Below, piece by piece: positions 55,068-64,000 of a stretch of DNA of 64,000 nt. The translations under genes were made by a program, and so were the position numbers. The notes beneath the pieces were generated by a model that ran no database searches, was not told where the DNA came from, and saw only the letters and a list, made by a program, of their open reading frames with translations. Within the stretch, counting starts at the first letter, position 1, and every line of letters starts with the position of its first letter. Source of the DNA: Scalesia atractyloides (taxonomy: Eukaryota; Streptophyta; Magnoliopsida; Asterales; Asteraceae); contig CAMTDV010000003.1 in the NCBI GenBank assembly GCA_947069175.1, forward strand, positions 28,732,853 through 28,796,852, given 5' to 3'.

Positions 55068-58000
55068 TGTCACACCCCGGATTTCCAACCGAAATCCATA
55101 CACCGGTGGGCCAGAGTGGGGAGTATCGTGACGTCAGTTGATAACATCATAGTCAATTAAACACGGCACAGCCGAAGTCTTGGAGAAAATTATTATTACC
55201 AACCAAATGTTCGAAATACAAAATAATATACAGGCTCGAAATAGAAGATCCACAGGCGGATCATAAAATGTACAAGAAAGAATATAATACAGACTTTAGG
55301 CAGATCTTAAGGATTTGCAAGATCCTCTTATTTCACTACCGAGCACTTCCGGCCTATTTCGTATTGTATATGCAAGCTTAGCCTTTGGACGATACATCAG
55401 CTTTCGCTGGTAAATACACCCAACTGACCCAACTGATTTTAAGTGCACAGGGCATAAAATCTTTTATAACTTGGGAAAGCTACTTTGTAACCTTGTTAAT
55501 AGATTCACATGTTTGTCTATACATACAGGGCCCAGTACAGAGACTGAGACATGATTAAATACACACCACTTAGCACTCACGGAGAAGTTATCCCCAACGT
55601 CTTGGGTAATTTGCATTTGAGCGTCTGTCAAGTGTATGCCTACACCCCGCGCTAATGTCGTGGCCATTAAATAATGTAATGAGCTGAGGATATCTAGGAC
55701 ACGGTAATTTAAACCCCGATGTTTAAGGTATCAAACAAAACCAATTAAAACGGAATATGCGGATTTACTAGCCACAAAGCGGTAATAATTTACCGTAACC
55801 CAAGCCCGTATAGGGAAAATAAGTCGAGAGTATTTACCTGAGCTAGTTTTCTTTTAGTTTTAATAACTCAGTCGCATACAAAAGTATTAATGCAGATAAC
55901 ATTTACCGGCAAAGCTCTAGTTTGGATTATGGCATAAGCTAACCAATTAAATACTAACGGTCTTTATTTAAGTCATAGACTTAGACCGTAGTGTACATGA
56001 TCAAAACGTATAATGCTTGATTAAACGATGATTGGATAGAATGTAGTTTAAACCCGACAAGTACTTAGACTTGCATAATATGGGTAAACTATAAACATTC
56101 TGGATTTTGAAACTTAAATGATAAGGTTAAACCAGTTTCGGTTAATTTTCGTAAAATAGTTACATATACTTAACCGTACGCATTTTAGCGATATGGGTAA
56201 CCGGATAAGTCATGGACAATATGCCTTTATATTTTAAATAAGTTGTAATATCAGTAGGATATCAACTAACACGCCCGTTAAGGTTTTAAAACGATACTAT
56301 GCCTCAAAAGGGCATTTTGGTAATTCATACCATACAAAAGGAATTTGATTATAATTTTACTTTATAATCATGAGTATTCTGGGAAAATTGTTTATTTATG
56401 TTATAATATCAGTAGGATATTAAATATGTGTGTGTTTTGTCTTTTATGACCAAACTATGCACCCAGGGGGCATTTTGGTCATTTCACACATAGTTTATAA
56501 ATTATTTGGTATTATGAGTTTATAAAACGTAACTACTATAAAATTGTTTAAATAAGTTTTAAAATCAGTAGGTAACAAGTCTTGGTCAATTAATATGGTT
56601 TAAAACCGTACTATGCGGCGAAACGGCGCTTATGTCGTAAAATGACGTTTTATGCGATGTTTTATGAGAACTGATGTTAGAATCATATTAAAATTGTTTA
56701 GGTATGTTATTTAATATAACATATCAGTAGGTAAAAGATTTATCTTGAAAAGATTTGATTAAAACCATTTTATGAGCCACAAGGGCTAAATGGTCATTTA
56801 TCGACATAATTCAAAGACCTGCTTGTAAACTCAGTTTATAACCTAATTTGACATCCCAAATAATCCTACTTATAATATTATATCAGTAGGAAACTTGTTT
56901 TCAAGTTCGTTATCATTAAAACCTTGATTTATGCAAAAAGGACAGTTTAGTCAAAAATGGCATAATTACGGAACTTGCGCATAAACTTGGATTCTGATTA
57001 TGATTATGTAATATAACCTCAGAGGGTTATGCTATATTATATTACGATCATAATGAAACTTTAGATCAGTAGGTAACTAATCTAAATCATGTCAGAATCG
57101 AAAGTCAAAGTAGATGTCAAACTTCGCGACTTTCGGTTGCGAACCGACCCTAGAACTGAAATTGACGAGCCGAACATGTTCTTATATGTTCTAACAATTA
57201 TTACCGATCTTGTTTAAGTGTCAAAACAGGTTTCATAACATATATAAGATTAATTTATGATTTTTCCGAAAAATGGCTTGTTTAACCTTTTAATATCATA
57301 ACTTTGACCCGTCAATTGGTCTAGCAAACGTGATCTTCAGGAGGTGCCCTTTATAGGGATTAACACCTACCTTATTACGATCACTTAGCCATGTTCATTA
57401 TGAACAATGGCTGGACCATAATGGTCTTAACCGAAAGTCAAGGTGTTTTCCGTAAAACGCTTGACTTTTGACTATAAAAGCCTATAAACGAAAATGCAAG
57501 AGCAAGGAACACTTACAAGAGGTTCCTAGACTGAAAGAGAACTAAGTTGGATGCTCCTTTCAGTTAGGAACTTCCAGAGGAGGGAGAAGAGTTATGAATA
57601 GGTGCAAGTTCAAATGGTGAACTTGGATACCTATTTATAGTTGGAGAACAAAAAGGAGGTGATGCCATGTGTTTAGGGGTGTAAGAGGGAGCTTACAAGT
57701 GTCCTAAAACGTGGCAGCTGATTGAAAGTCCATAGTTTCGAAAAAAAATGGTTTTTTGGGAACATGTGTGGAGGTCAAGCAAACTTTCTGAAGACACAGG
57801 CCTCTCGCGCCCCGCGAGAGGCCAAGGCCTTGCCTCTCGCGCCTCATGTCAGATTTAAAATTTTGTCACATTTAGCCCTCAACTTATTAAACCCCTTTTT
57901 AACCTTCTCAAACACCTTTTTAGCATATTTCTCCATCCGTAGCCAATTTTTGGCATACCCGGGATTATGCCCGGACATTGTCGAGCTCTCGGTTCGTTAA

Positions 58001-58076
58001 AAGGTCACTCAGATGTATAAATTAAGATGTTGCCACTTTTAATCTCTCCAATTTCCAACTTTCACATATTTACAGA
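55068..58076 (-). repeat. left (3') LTR of G (about 3.0 kb)
   Basis: Starts TGTCACACCCCGG on the plus strand and ends CATATTTACA. The phrase ATCAGTAGG recurs about ten times with roughly 110-170 bp spacing, each near AAAA.GGCATTTTGGT-like text, suggesting an old internal multiplication. A GC-rich hairpin lies at 57799-57823. No protein gene. Confidence 0.78.
57799..57823. promoter_or_regulatory. GC-rich 11-bp hairpin (left G LTR)
   Basis: GGCCTCTCGCG-CCC-CGCGAGAGGCC, a perfect stem in otherwise AT-rich DNA, followed by a partial third arm GCCTCTCGCGCC. Conserved at 60184-60208. Confidence 0.85.
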
Positions 58077-58400
58077 CATCCGTGCTCCACACTTCCTCCT
58101 TGGTGGTTCAGGTGGTGGTTGAGGTTGGTCCACCGGTTCCATGTGGACATCTTCTTGTATAGGAGGTGGTTGAGAGTGATGGGAATGAGTGTTGGCGAAG
58201 GTAAATTGGTTCCAATATTGGTCCCACTAATTAGGACCCTGGTAAGGCAATCCGGCATAAGAGTTTGAATTTCTTGAAATTTCTATGGAATGCGTATTTG
58301 ATCCTGACAGCGGCATCTCCGGGTCGGAGTCCTCATCCATATGGTTTGGTTGGTCCAACTGATTTTGATCGGCTAGAGGCGTGTTAAAGTAGTGGGGTTA
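58077..58400 (-). pseudogene. gypsy gag N-terminal fragment (G)
   Basis: Minus-strand translation gives an acidic, Pro-rich gag start: HMDEDSDPEMPLSGSNTHS, IEISRNSNSYAGLPYQGP, and PPPEPPRRKCGARMSV, with one stop where relatives have Ser. This resembles the disordered N-terminus of gypsy gags common in Asteraceae genomes (from memory). It ends exactly at the LTR start (58076). Confidence 0.7.
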
Positions 58401-58416
58401 AATTCTACATGATAAG

Positions 58417-60460
58417 TAGAATGTAGTTTAAACCCGACAAGTACTTTCACTTGCATAATATGGGTAAACTATAAACATTCTGGATTTTGAAACTTAAATA
58501 ATAAGATTAAACCCCTTTCGGTTGATTTTCGTAAAATAGTTACATATACTTAACCGTACGTATTTTAGCGATATCTCGGGTAACCGGATAAGTCATGGAC
58601 AATATGCCTTTATATTTTAAATAAGTTGTAAAATCAGTAGGATATTAGCTTACATGCACGTTAAGGTTTTAAAACGATACTATGCCTCATAAGGGCATTG
58701 TGGTAATTTCATACCATACAAAAGGAATTTGATTATAATTTTAGTATATAATCATGAGTATTCTGGGAAAATAGTTTATTTATGATATAATATCAGTTAG
58801 ATATTAAATATGTGTGTGTTTTATCTTTTATGACCAAACTATGCACTAAAGGGGCATTTTGGTCATTTCACACATAGTTTATAAATTATTTTGGGATTCT
58901 GAGTTTATAACACGTACTTACTGTAAAAAGGTTTAAGTAATTTTTAAATCAGTAGGTAACAAGTCTTCGTCAATTAATATGGTTAAAAACAATACTATGC
59001 GCTGAAACGGCGCTTATGTCGTAAAATGACGTTTTATGCGATGTTTTATGAGAACCGATGTTAGGGTCATATTAAAATGTTTTAGGTATGTTATTTAATA
59101 TAAAATATCAGTAGGTAAAAGATTTATCTTGAAAATATTTGATTAAAACCATTTTATGAGCCACAAGGGCTAAATCGTCATTTATCGACATAATTCAAGG
59201 ACCTGCTTGTAAACTCAGTTTATAATCTAGTTTGACATCCCAAATAATCCTACTTATAATATTATATAAGTAGGAAACTTGTTTTCAAGTTCGTTATCAT
59301 TAAAACCTTGATTTATGCAAAAATGGCATTTTAGTTAGAAATGGCATAATTACGGAACTTGCGCATAAACTTTTATTCTGATTATGGTCATGTAATAATA
59401 ACCTTAGCGGGTTATGCTATATTATATTACGATCATAATGCAACTTTAGATCAGTCGGTAACTAATCTAAATCATGTCAGAATCGAAAGTCAAAGTAGAT
59501 GTCAAACTTCGCGACTTTCGGTTGCGAACCGACCCTAGAACTGAAATTGACGAGCCGAACATGTTCTTACATGTTCTAAAAATTATTACCGATCTTGTTT
59601 AAGTGTCAGAACAGTTTTCATAACATATATAAGATCAATTTATGATTTTTTCCAAAAAATGGCATGTTTGACTTTTTAATATCATAACTTTGACCAGTCA
59701 ATTGGTCTAGCAAACGTGATCTTCCGGAGGTGCCCTTTATAAGGATTAACACCTACCTTATTACGATCACTTAGCCATGTTCATTATGAACAATGGCTGG
59801 ACCATAATGGTCTTAACCGAAAGTCAAGGTGTTTCCGTAAAACACTTGACTTTTGGCTATAAAAGCCTATAAACGAAAATGCAAGAGCAAGGAACACTTA
59901 CAAGAGGTTCCTAGAATGCAAGAGAACTAAGTTGGATGCTCCTTTCAGTTAGGAACTTCCAGAGGAGGAGAAGAGTTATGAATAAGAAAGGTGCAAGTTC
60001 AAATGGTGAACTTGGACACCTATTTAGAGTTGGAGAACTGAAAGGAGGTGATGCCAGGTGTTTAGGGGTGTAAGAGGGAGCTTACAAGTGTCCTAAAACG
60101 TGGCATAGCTGATTGAAAGTCCATCGAAAAAAATGGTTTTTTGGGAACATGTGTGGAGGCCAAGCAAACTTTCTGAAGACACAGGCCTCTCGCGCCCCGC
60201 GAGAGGCCAAGGCCTTGCCTCTCGCGCCCCATGTCAGATTTCAAATTTTGTAACATTTAGCCCCTCAACTTATTAAACACCTTTTTAACCTTCTAAACCA
60301 CCTTTTTAGCATATTTAGCCCCCCGTAGCCAATTTTTGGCATACACGGGATTATGCCCGGACATTGTCGAGCTCTCGGTTCGTTAAAAGGTCACTCAGAG
60401 GTATAAATTAACATGTTGACACTTTTAATCCCTCCAATTTCCAACTTTCGCATATTTACA
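58417..60460 (-). repeat. right (5') LTR of G, partial
   Basis: Copy of 56037-58076 with about 90 percent or better identity by eye. The U5-side 970 bp are absent, replaced by the gag fragment. Confidence 0.85.
60184..60208. promoter_or_regulatory. GC-rich 11-bp hairpin (right G LTR)
   Basis: Same perfect stem as 57799-57823. Confidence 0.85.
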
Positions 60461-60517
60461 TAATTGAACCCTCTCGTCCAAACACAATGGCACGTATGAG
60501 AGTTAGGACTTCGCAAA

Positions 60518-60741
60518 GGATCACTCAGAGGCTTATTATAAGCATGTTGACTCTGATGTCACTCAGAGGCTGGGCATGTTGACATATCAGTCACTCAGAG
60601 GCCAAGTTTTAAGCATGTTGACATATCAGTCACTCAGAGGCTAATGATTTAAGCATGTTGACATATCAGCCACTCAGAGGCTGTTATTTATGCATGTTGA
60701 CATCGGACCGTCACTCAGAGACTCAGTTTGAGCATGTTGAC
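60518..60741. repeat. tandem array of CACTCAGAG...CATGTTGAC units
   Basis: Six units of about 32-42 bp: TCACTCAGAGGC, 10-15 variable bases, GCATGTTGACATATCAG. A seventh unit lies at 60390-60420 inside the G LTR, and one more at 58003-58033, so the array seems to be an expansion of an LTR segment and suggests G extends further right. Confidence 0.88.
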
Positions 60742-61150
60742 GCCTTTAGTCCTTATTAGTCTATAATAGACTATATTTAAGATTTCTTGGCTTGAGGACC
60801 ACTATGCTTAGTGTGTCCAAGCCTCCTAAGGTACCTGTAAGCTATAATCCTACCACAATACAATAATCTAACACAAAATAACAAGTTCCTAGATTACGAA
60901 AGTTTACTTGTACAGCCATCATCACATGAAAAGAAAAAAATGCAAGAAAGTAAATTGTCTAAAGAAGCAAATTGTTCATCGGGACGCAACCCAGAAAGTA
61001 CCAAATTGTTCAAGGGATAAAGATAGATAACCTGAAGGGTAGATCCATCGCCCACCACCACCATCGCCTAATCTGAATCCATCCCCTTGTCTTCCTCCTC
61101 TGTAAGTTCACTCTACCCAAGGATCTCACTCATTAACACAATCATGAGGT
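60742..61150. other. unassigned sequence
   Basis: No ORF. Includes two AAATTGTTC phrases and a short region CCATCGCCCACCACCACCATCGCC. Could be the end of G or flanking host. Confidence 0.5.
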
Positions 61151-61152
61151 GT

Positions 61153-61700
61153 GCAGAATTTACCTAACAATCACCACTATAGGATAATGTATCAGGAAAC
61201 AAGTTTGATGAGACAAATCAAAGGATTCACAGAGTATTCTTTGAGGTAGCAGATGAGTGACGTCACACACAGTAGCCGCCAGACAAAACACACAGCAATG
61301 ATTAGGGTTTTTTTTGCTGCACAAACTTTCCACAAAAAGAATTCCCATCTTGTTTATGACACTAAAAGTATATAAATAAGACATATCCGGAAAAACATAT
61401 CCGGATATAGATTACAAGGCCCAACACAACAAAACTCGGACTAGCTACCCAAAGGTAAATCCAGATATCCACAAACAAGACTAAAACCAGGACTTGGGAA
61501 CTACATACCCAAGTCCGAAATACATATTAGCAAACTCGGAACTAGCAGAAAAACAAGGATTAGGTCAAAACCTAATCCGGACAATCAACAAACTCGGAAG
61601 GATCACTTCTAGGCTCGGACACTTAAAGTTGTTACAAGAAATACATAAAAGACCCCTGAACTTTTGAGAGACTTCACTTATCACACTAAGTGCATTAACA
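61153..61700 (-). repeat. 3' LTR of I (left end uncertain)
   Basis: Adjacent to the polypurine tract. A TATA-like TATATAAATAAG complement lies near 61370-61380 (minus CTTATTTATATAC). The pair ACATATCCGGA...ACATATCCGGATAT at 61382-61408 is palindromic. Confidence 0.55.
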
Positions 61701-61704
61701 AACT

Positions 61705-62653
61705 CCCCCTTGATCAGTGAAGAATCTTTGATGTTGATCTTGAATTCTTCAATCAAGCTTCGAGTACTCACTGCCTGCCCACACTAGGTTCTTCACACAA
61801 AACTGAACTACTTTGATGAATTGATGTGCTAGTGGGCGGTCTTCTTCAAGATATTGCATAGGAAGACGACGAAGCTTTTTCAATTGCTCCTGCTTCAAGT
61901 TGACCAACCAAATAGGATCCAAGATCCGTAAAATCTCATCAGACACTTTGTTCTCTGTAATTACCGCCTACCCAGTTTTACCATCAAGGTACCAAAACCC
62001 AATATCCTTAATCTTCTCCAAATCAAATCTTCTCAAAGGAATCTTCTGAAGACATCTATCAGGAGGATACATTGTTTTCAAACCTGCTTCCATGTGAACT
62101 TGTCGATGGACTTAACATCTCATCCAACGGCAAGCTTGAAAGTCTTCCTCTTGCTTTCCCTACTCTCAGCAACCAAATGGGGAATTAAACCTCTAATGCT
62201 CCAGAAATTGGTATCATTGTTGAGGTTTAGTTTGGCAAGATGATGCAAGTCACGAGCAGGTAATGTCTGTAAGTATTGAACACCATCGGTACGCTTGATC
62301 CGGACTAAGCTACGTTGTTCATCAAAATCCTAGCTTCTAATTTGACCTGAATACTCACCTCTGGTGTTGATATATCTCTTCTTTTTTGTTTCATCAGGAA
62401 GAGCCTTAAACCACTTATGAGCTGCCATGTGAACCTCTTCAGGAACACGAATAGGATTCGTAATTTCATTAGGAATAATATCTCAAACACCTAGATCAGA
62501 GATCATCCATGTTTACCTTCAACGACTCGTTCTCAATACTTTTTCCTTTACCCATTTCAACGAATTCAAACTTGCCAACAAGATTCTCATCAGTCTTCCA
62601 ATCTTCTACCAGGCCTTCAACCACATCATCATCACCCATCTCAGCATCAGTGG
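61705..62653 (-). pseudogene. extra ORF C-terminal region (element I)
   Basis: Readable blocks on the minus strand: EMGDDDVVEGLVEDWKTDEN, VPEEVHMAAHKWFKALPDET-like, SDEILRILDPIWLVNLKQEQ, LKKLRRLPMQYLEEDRPLAH and a C-terminal STRSLIEEFKINIKDSSLI. Position before polypurine tract and LTR matches the extra ORF of A and B, though the sequence differs. Several stops. Function unknown. Confidence 0.6.
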
Positions 62654-63989
62654 TGTAACGCCTCACTTTTCATACTTTCCTTAATCAGAAAGTGTAATCG
62701 TATTTCTAATTATGGAAATTTGTATTCGTATCGCATTCGTATTTCATTTCCCAGCCTTATAATCCGAGACTTTGATCATAATAAAATTCATACCTCATAC
62801 ATACTTGTCTTACATGCATTTAATTGTAAATACATATTTACATACAAACCGATACTTGTTATACGTGCAAATACTCATACATTCATACTTTACACCTAAA
62901 ATATACTTACATATACATTATACACTTGAAAACATGCGAAAATATCAAGTTTTACCATGAAATGGAAGATAAACTAAGTTCAAGGACTAAAAATAGCATA
63001 ATCTGCAGATTCTTGTTTCTAGCTCATGGATTGGTCAAAAGTGTGTTTGTCGGATTGTGCTTCTTGCATTTAGTACTCAAATAACAACCCCCCAACCACT
63101 ACCAAGTTCATTAATTACCTAAACCCTAATTCCCCATTATAAATAGAAGCCTCCCCCCACTCTCATGACACACCTGAATCTTCTCTTCTCTAAAAGCTCT
63201 AAGAGCTCTCTTCTCCTCTCAAAGATCAAGGCTCCCAAAAGATAACTCGACGCTCAATCCATCCACCAACCACCTTTGCGAACTCGCCAAGTTTGAAGAC
63301 TTAGAAAAACCGTGAGTACACTCTACCCACTTTTCGTTTACAGCACTTTTTGGGTGTAACATGATTACTTATACCAAAACCACAACACTTAAACTTTTGA
63401 ATATACAGATGAATACTTGATACGATTACGTGATGCTTATATCTTGGACATTCTTTATGTGATACTTTAGTCATTAACGTGTTTTAAGCCTTCGTTTAAC
63501 ATGTATAGCGCTATAGGAAGTCACGCATCCCCCTCCATCGTATAAACTTGAGGCCATGTTAAAACAACGTGTTTGCGTTAAGGGTTTGGATAGTAGTATT
63601 GCATGCCTTGTATATGCTCTCGTAAAATCATAGTTGCCATGTGGATTCGTTTAAAGATTAATCGTATACGAATACTATGCTTAAACTTGTGTACTCGCCT
63701 TTGCTTTTGCATTGATTTGTATTTTAAAACATGTTACAGGTTGATGAAGAGGATGCTATGAAATCAAATAGCAAGGACTTAGATACACACAAGTAGACGT
63801 TTAGGCTAAATTTGTTTTATCAATTTTTGTTGTATTATGTTATTTGTAATTTGCTTCAATGTTGTACTTGACAATCGTTATTGAAATGAAATTCGGCTTT
63901 AATTAAATATTGTCATTATTAGCATTGTGAGCAATGAGCAATCTATTTCGTCTCACTCCGATGTTTCCGCCATCGGTTGGGGTGTGACA
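62654..63989 (+). repeat. 5' LTR of element J (1336 bp)
   Basis: Starts TGTAACGCCTCAC inside the extra ORF of I, ends GGGGTGTGACA. TATA box TATAAATAG at 63138-63146, followed by CT-rich sequence with TTCTCTTCTCTAAAAGCTC. A primer-binding site follows, so it is a 5' LTR. The bases before it are AGTGG, the expected duplication to look for at the other end. No coding sequence. Confidence 0.85.
63138..63146 (+). promoter_or_regulatory. TATA box in J LTR
   Basis: TATAAATAG about 485 bp into the LTR, upstream of a CT-rich initiator-like region. Confidence 0.65.
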
Positions 63990-63992
63990 TAT

Positions 63993-64000
63993 TGGTATTA
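63993..64000 (+). promoter_or_regulatory. primer-binding site of J, cut by window end
   Basis: TGGTATTA, the start of the initiator-Met site with one C to T change, three bases after the LTR. Confidence 0.7.

Larger units (their letters stand above)
55068..60460 (-). mobile_element. gypsy element G reduced to LTRs and a gag fragment
   Basis: Left LTR copy 55068-58076 and a partial right copy 58417-60460 flank about 340 bp with a gag fragment. Homology runs 56037-58076 against 58417-60460. The right LTR lost its U5 end, the primer-binding site and leader; the internal region from gag onward to the 3' LTR is deleted. No matching target duplication was found (left flank ATTGT), so the right boundary may extend past 60460. 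Confidence 0.75.
61151..62653 (-). mobile_element. 3' end of copia-like element I, cut by J
   Basis: Minus strand: part of an extra ORF (62653-61705), a polypurine tract (AAGGGGGAGTT at 61701-61711) and an LTR starting TGTTAATGCAC at 61700. The left LTR end is uncertain (TGCAGAATT at about 61153 or TGTATCAGG at 61189). The rest of I should lie beyond J, outside the window. Confidence 0.65.

Noticed and set aside
57722..58000. 92-codon ORF across the GC hairpin of G
   Set aside because: Interrupted or altered in the right LTR copy; no domain.
60970..61010. AAATTGTTC repeats as the missing ATTGT target duplication of G
   Set aside because: No LTR-like CA terminus directly before them; offset by one base from the required match.

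Overview
This window is a block of nuclear plant DNA made almost wholly of LTR retrotransposons inserted into one another. I found no convincing cellular protein gene, no rRNA or tRNA gene and no CRISPR array. The polyprotein style, the several-kilobase Ty3/gypsy LTRs, the Sirevirus-like Ty1/copia elements with an extra ORF after pol, and the GC-rich 'GGCCCCGTG'-type motifs suggest a eudicot, probably Asteraceae. That is an inference from family resemblance, not a search. Every coding region carries stops or frameshifts.

Layout. 1-5090 (+): 3' end of a Ty3/gypsy chromovirus (E), with a 2.84-kb LTR. 5091-5178 and 17453-19189 (+): pieces of an unidentified element D, which has a TATA box, a perfect hairpin and uncharacterised ORFs. 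5179-17447 (-): Ty1/copia Sirevirus-like element A, flanked by the 5-bp duplication CTAAG. D's LTR begins at 19190 and is split by two insertions: element C (19317-27982, -, duplication GAGCA) and element B (28240-44600, +, GTTTA/GTTTG). D's LTR resumes at 44606 and ends at 44812. Element B, a relative of A, is itself broken by E' (38963-42447, -), a truncated relative of E.

44813-64000: a poorly recognisable host stretch H, probably LTR and 3' sequence of a Tat/Athila-type gypsy element, carries two insertions. F (46051-53719, -, duplication TGGCA) is a chromovirus containing parts of three LTRs. G (55068-60460, -) is two large LTR copies around a gag fragment. At the right edge, I (about 61151-62653, -) is the 3' end of another copia-like element. 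It is cut by J, a clean 5' LTR (62654-63989, +) whose primer-binding site runs into the window end.

How the parts relate. The nesting gives relative ages: D and H are oldest, A, B, C, F and G came later, and E' came after B. A and B form a very large inverted pair around C, and E and E' form an outer inverted pair of 2.8-kb LTRs. The best candidates for something not routine are the D module (hairpin over a stop codon, TATA box, degenerate primer-binding site, unknown ORFs), the three-LTR element F, and the CCGGAT-type repeat leaders shared by A, B and C.
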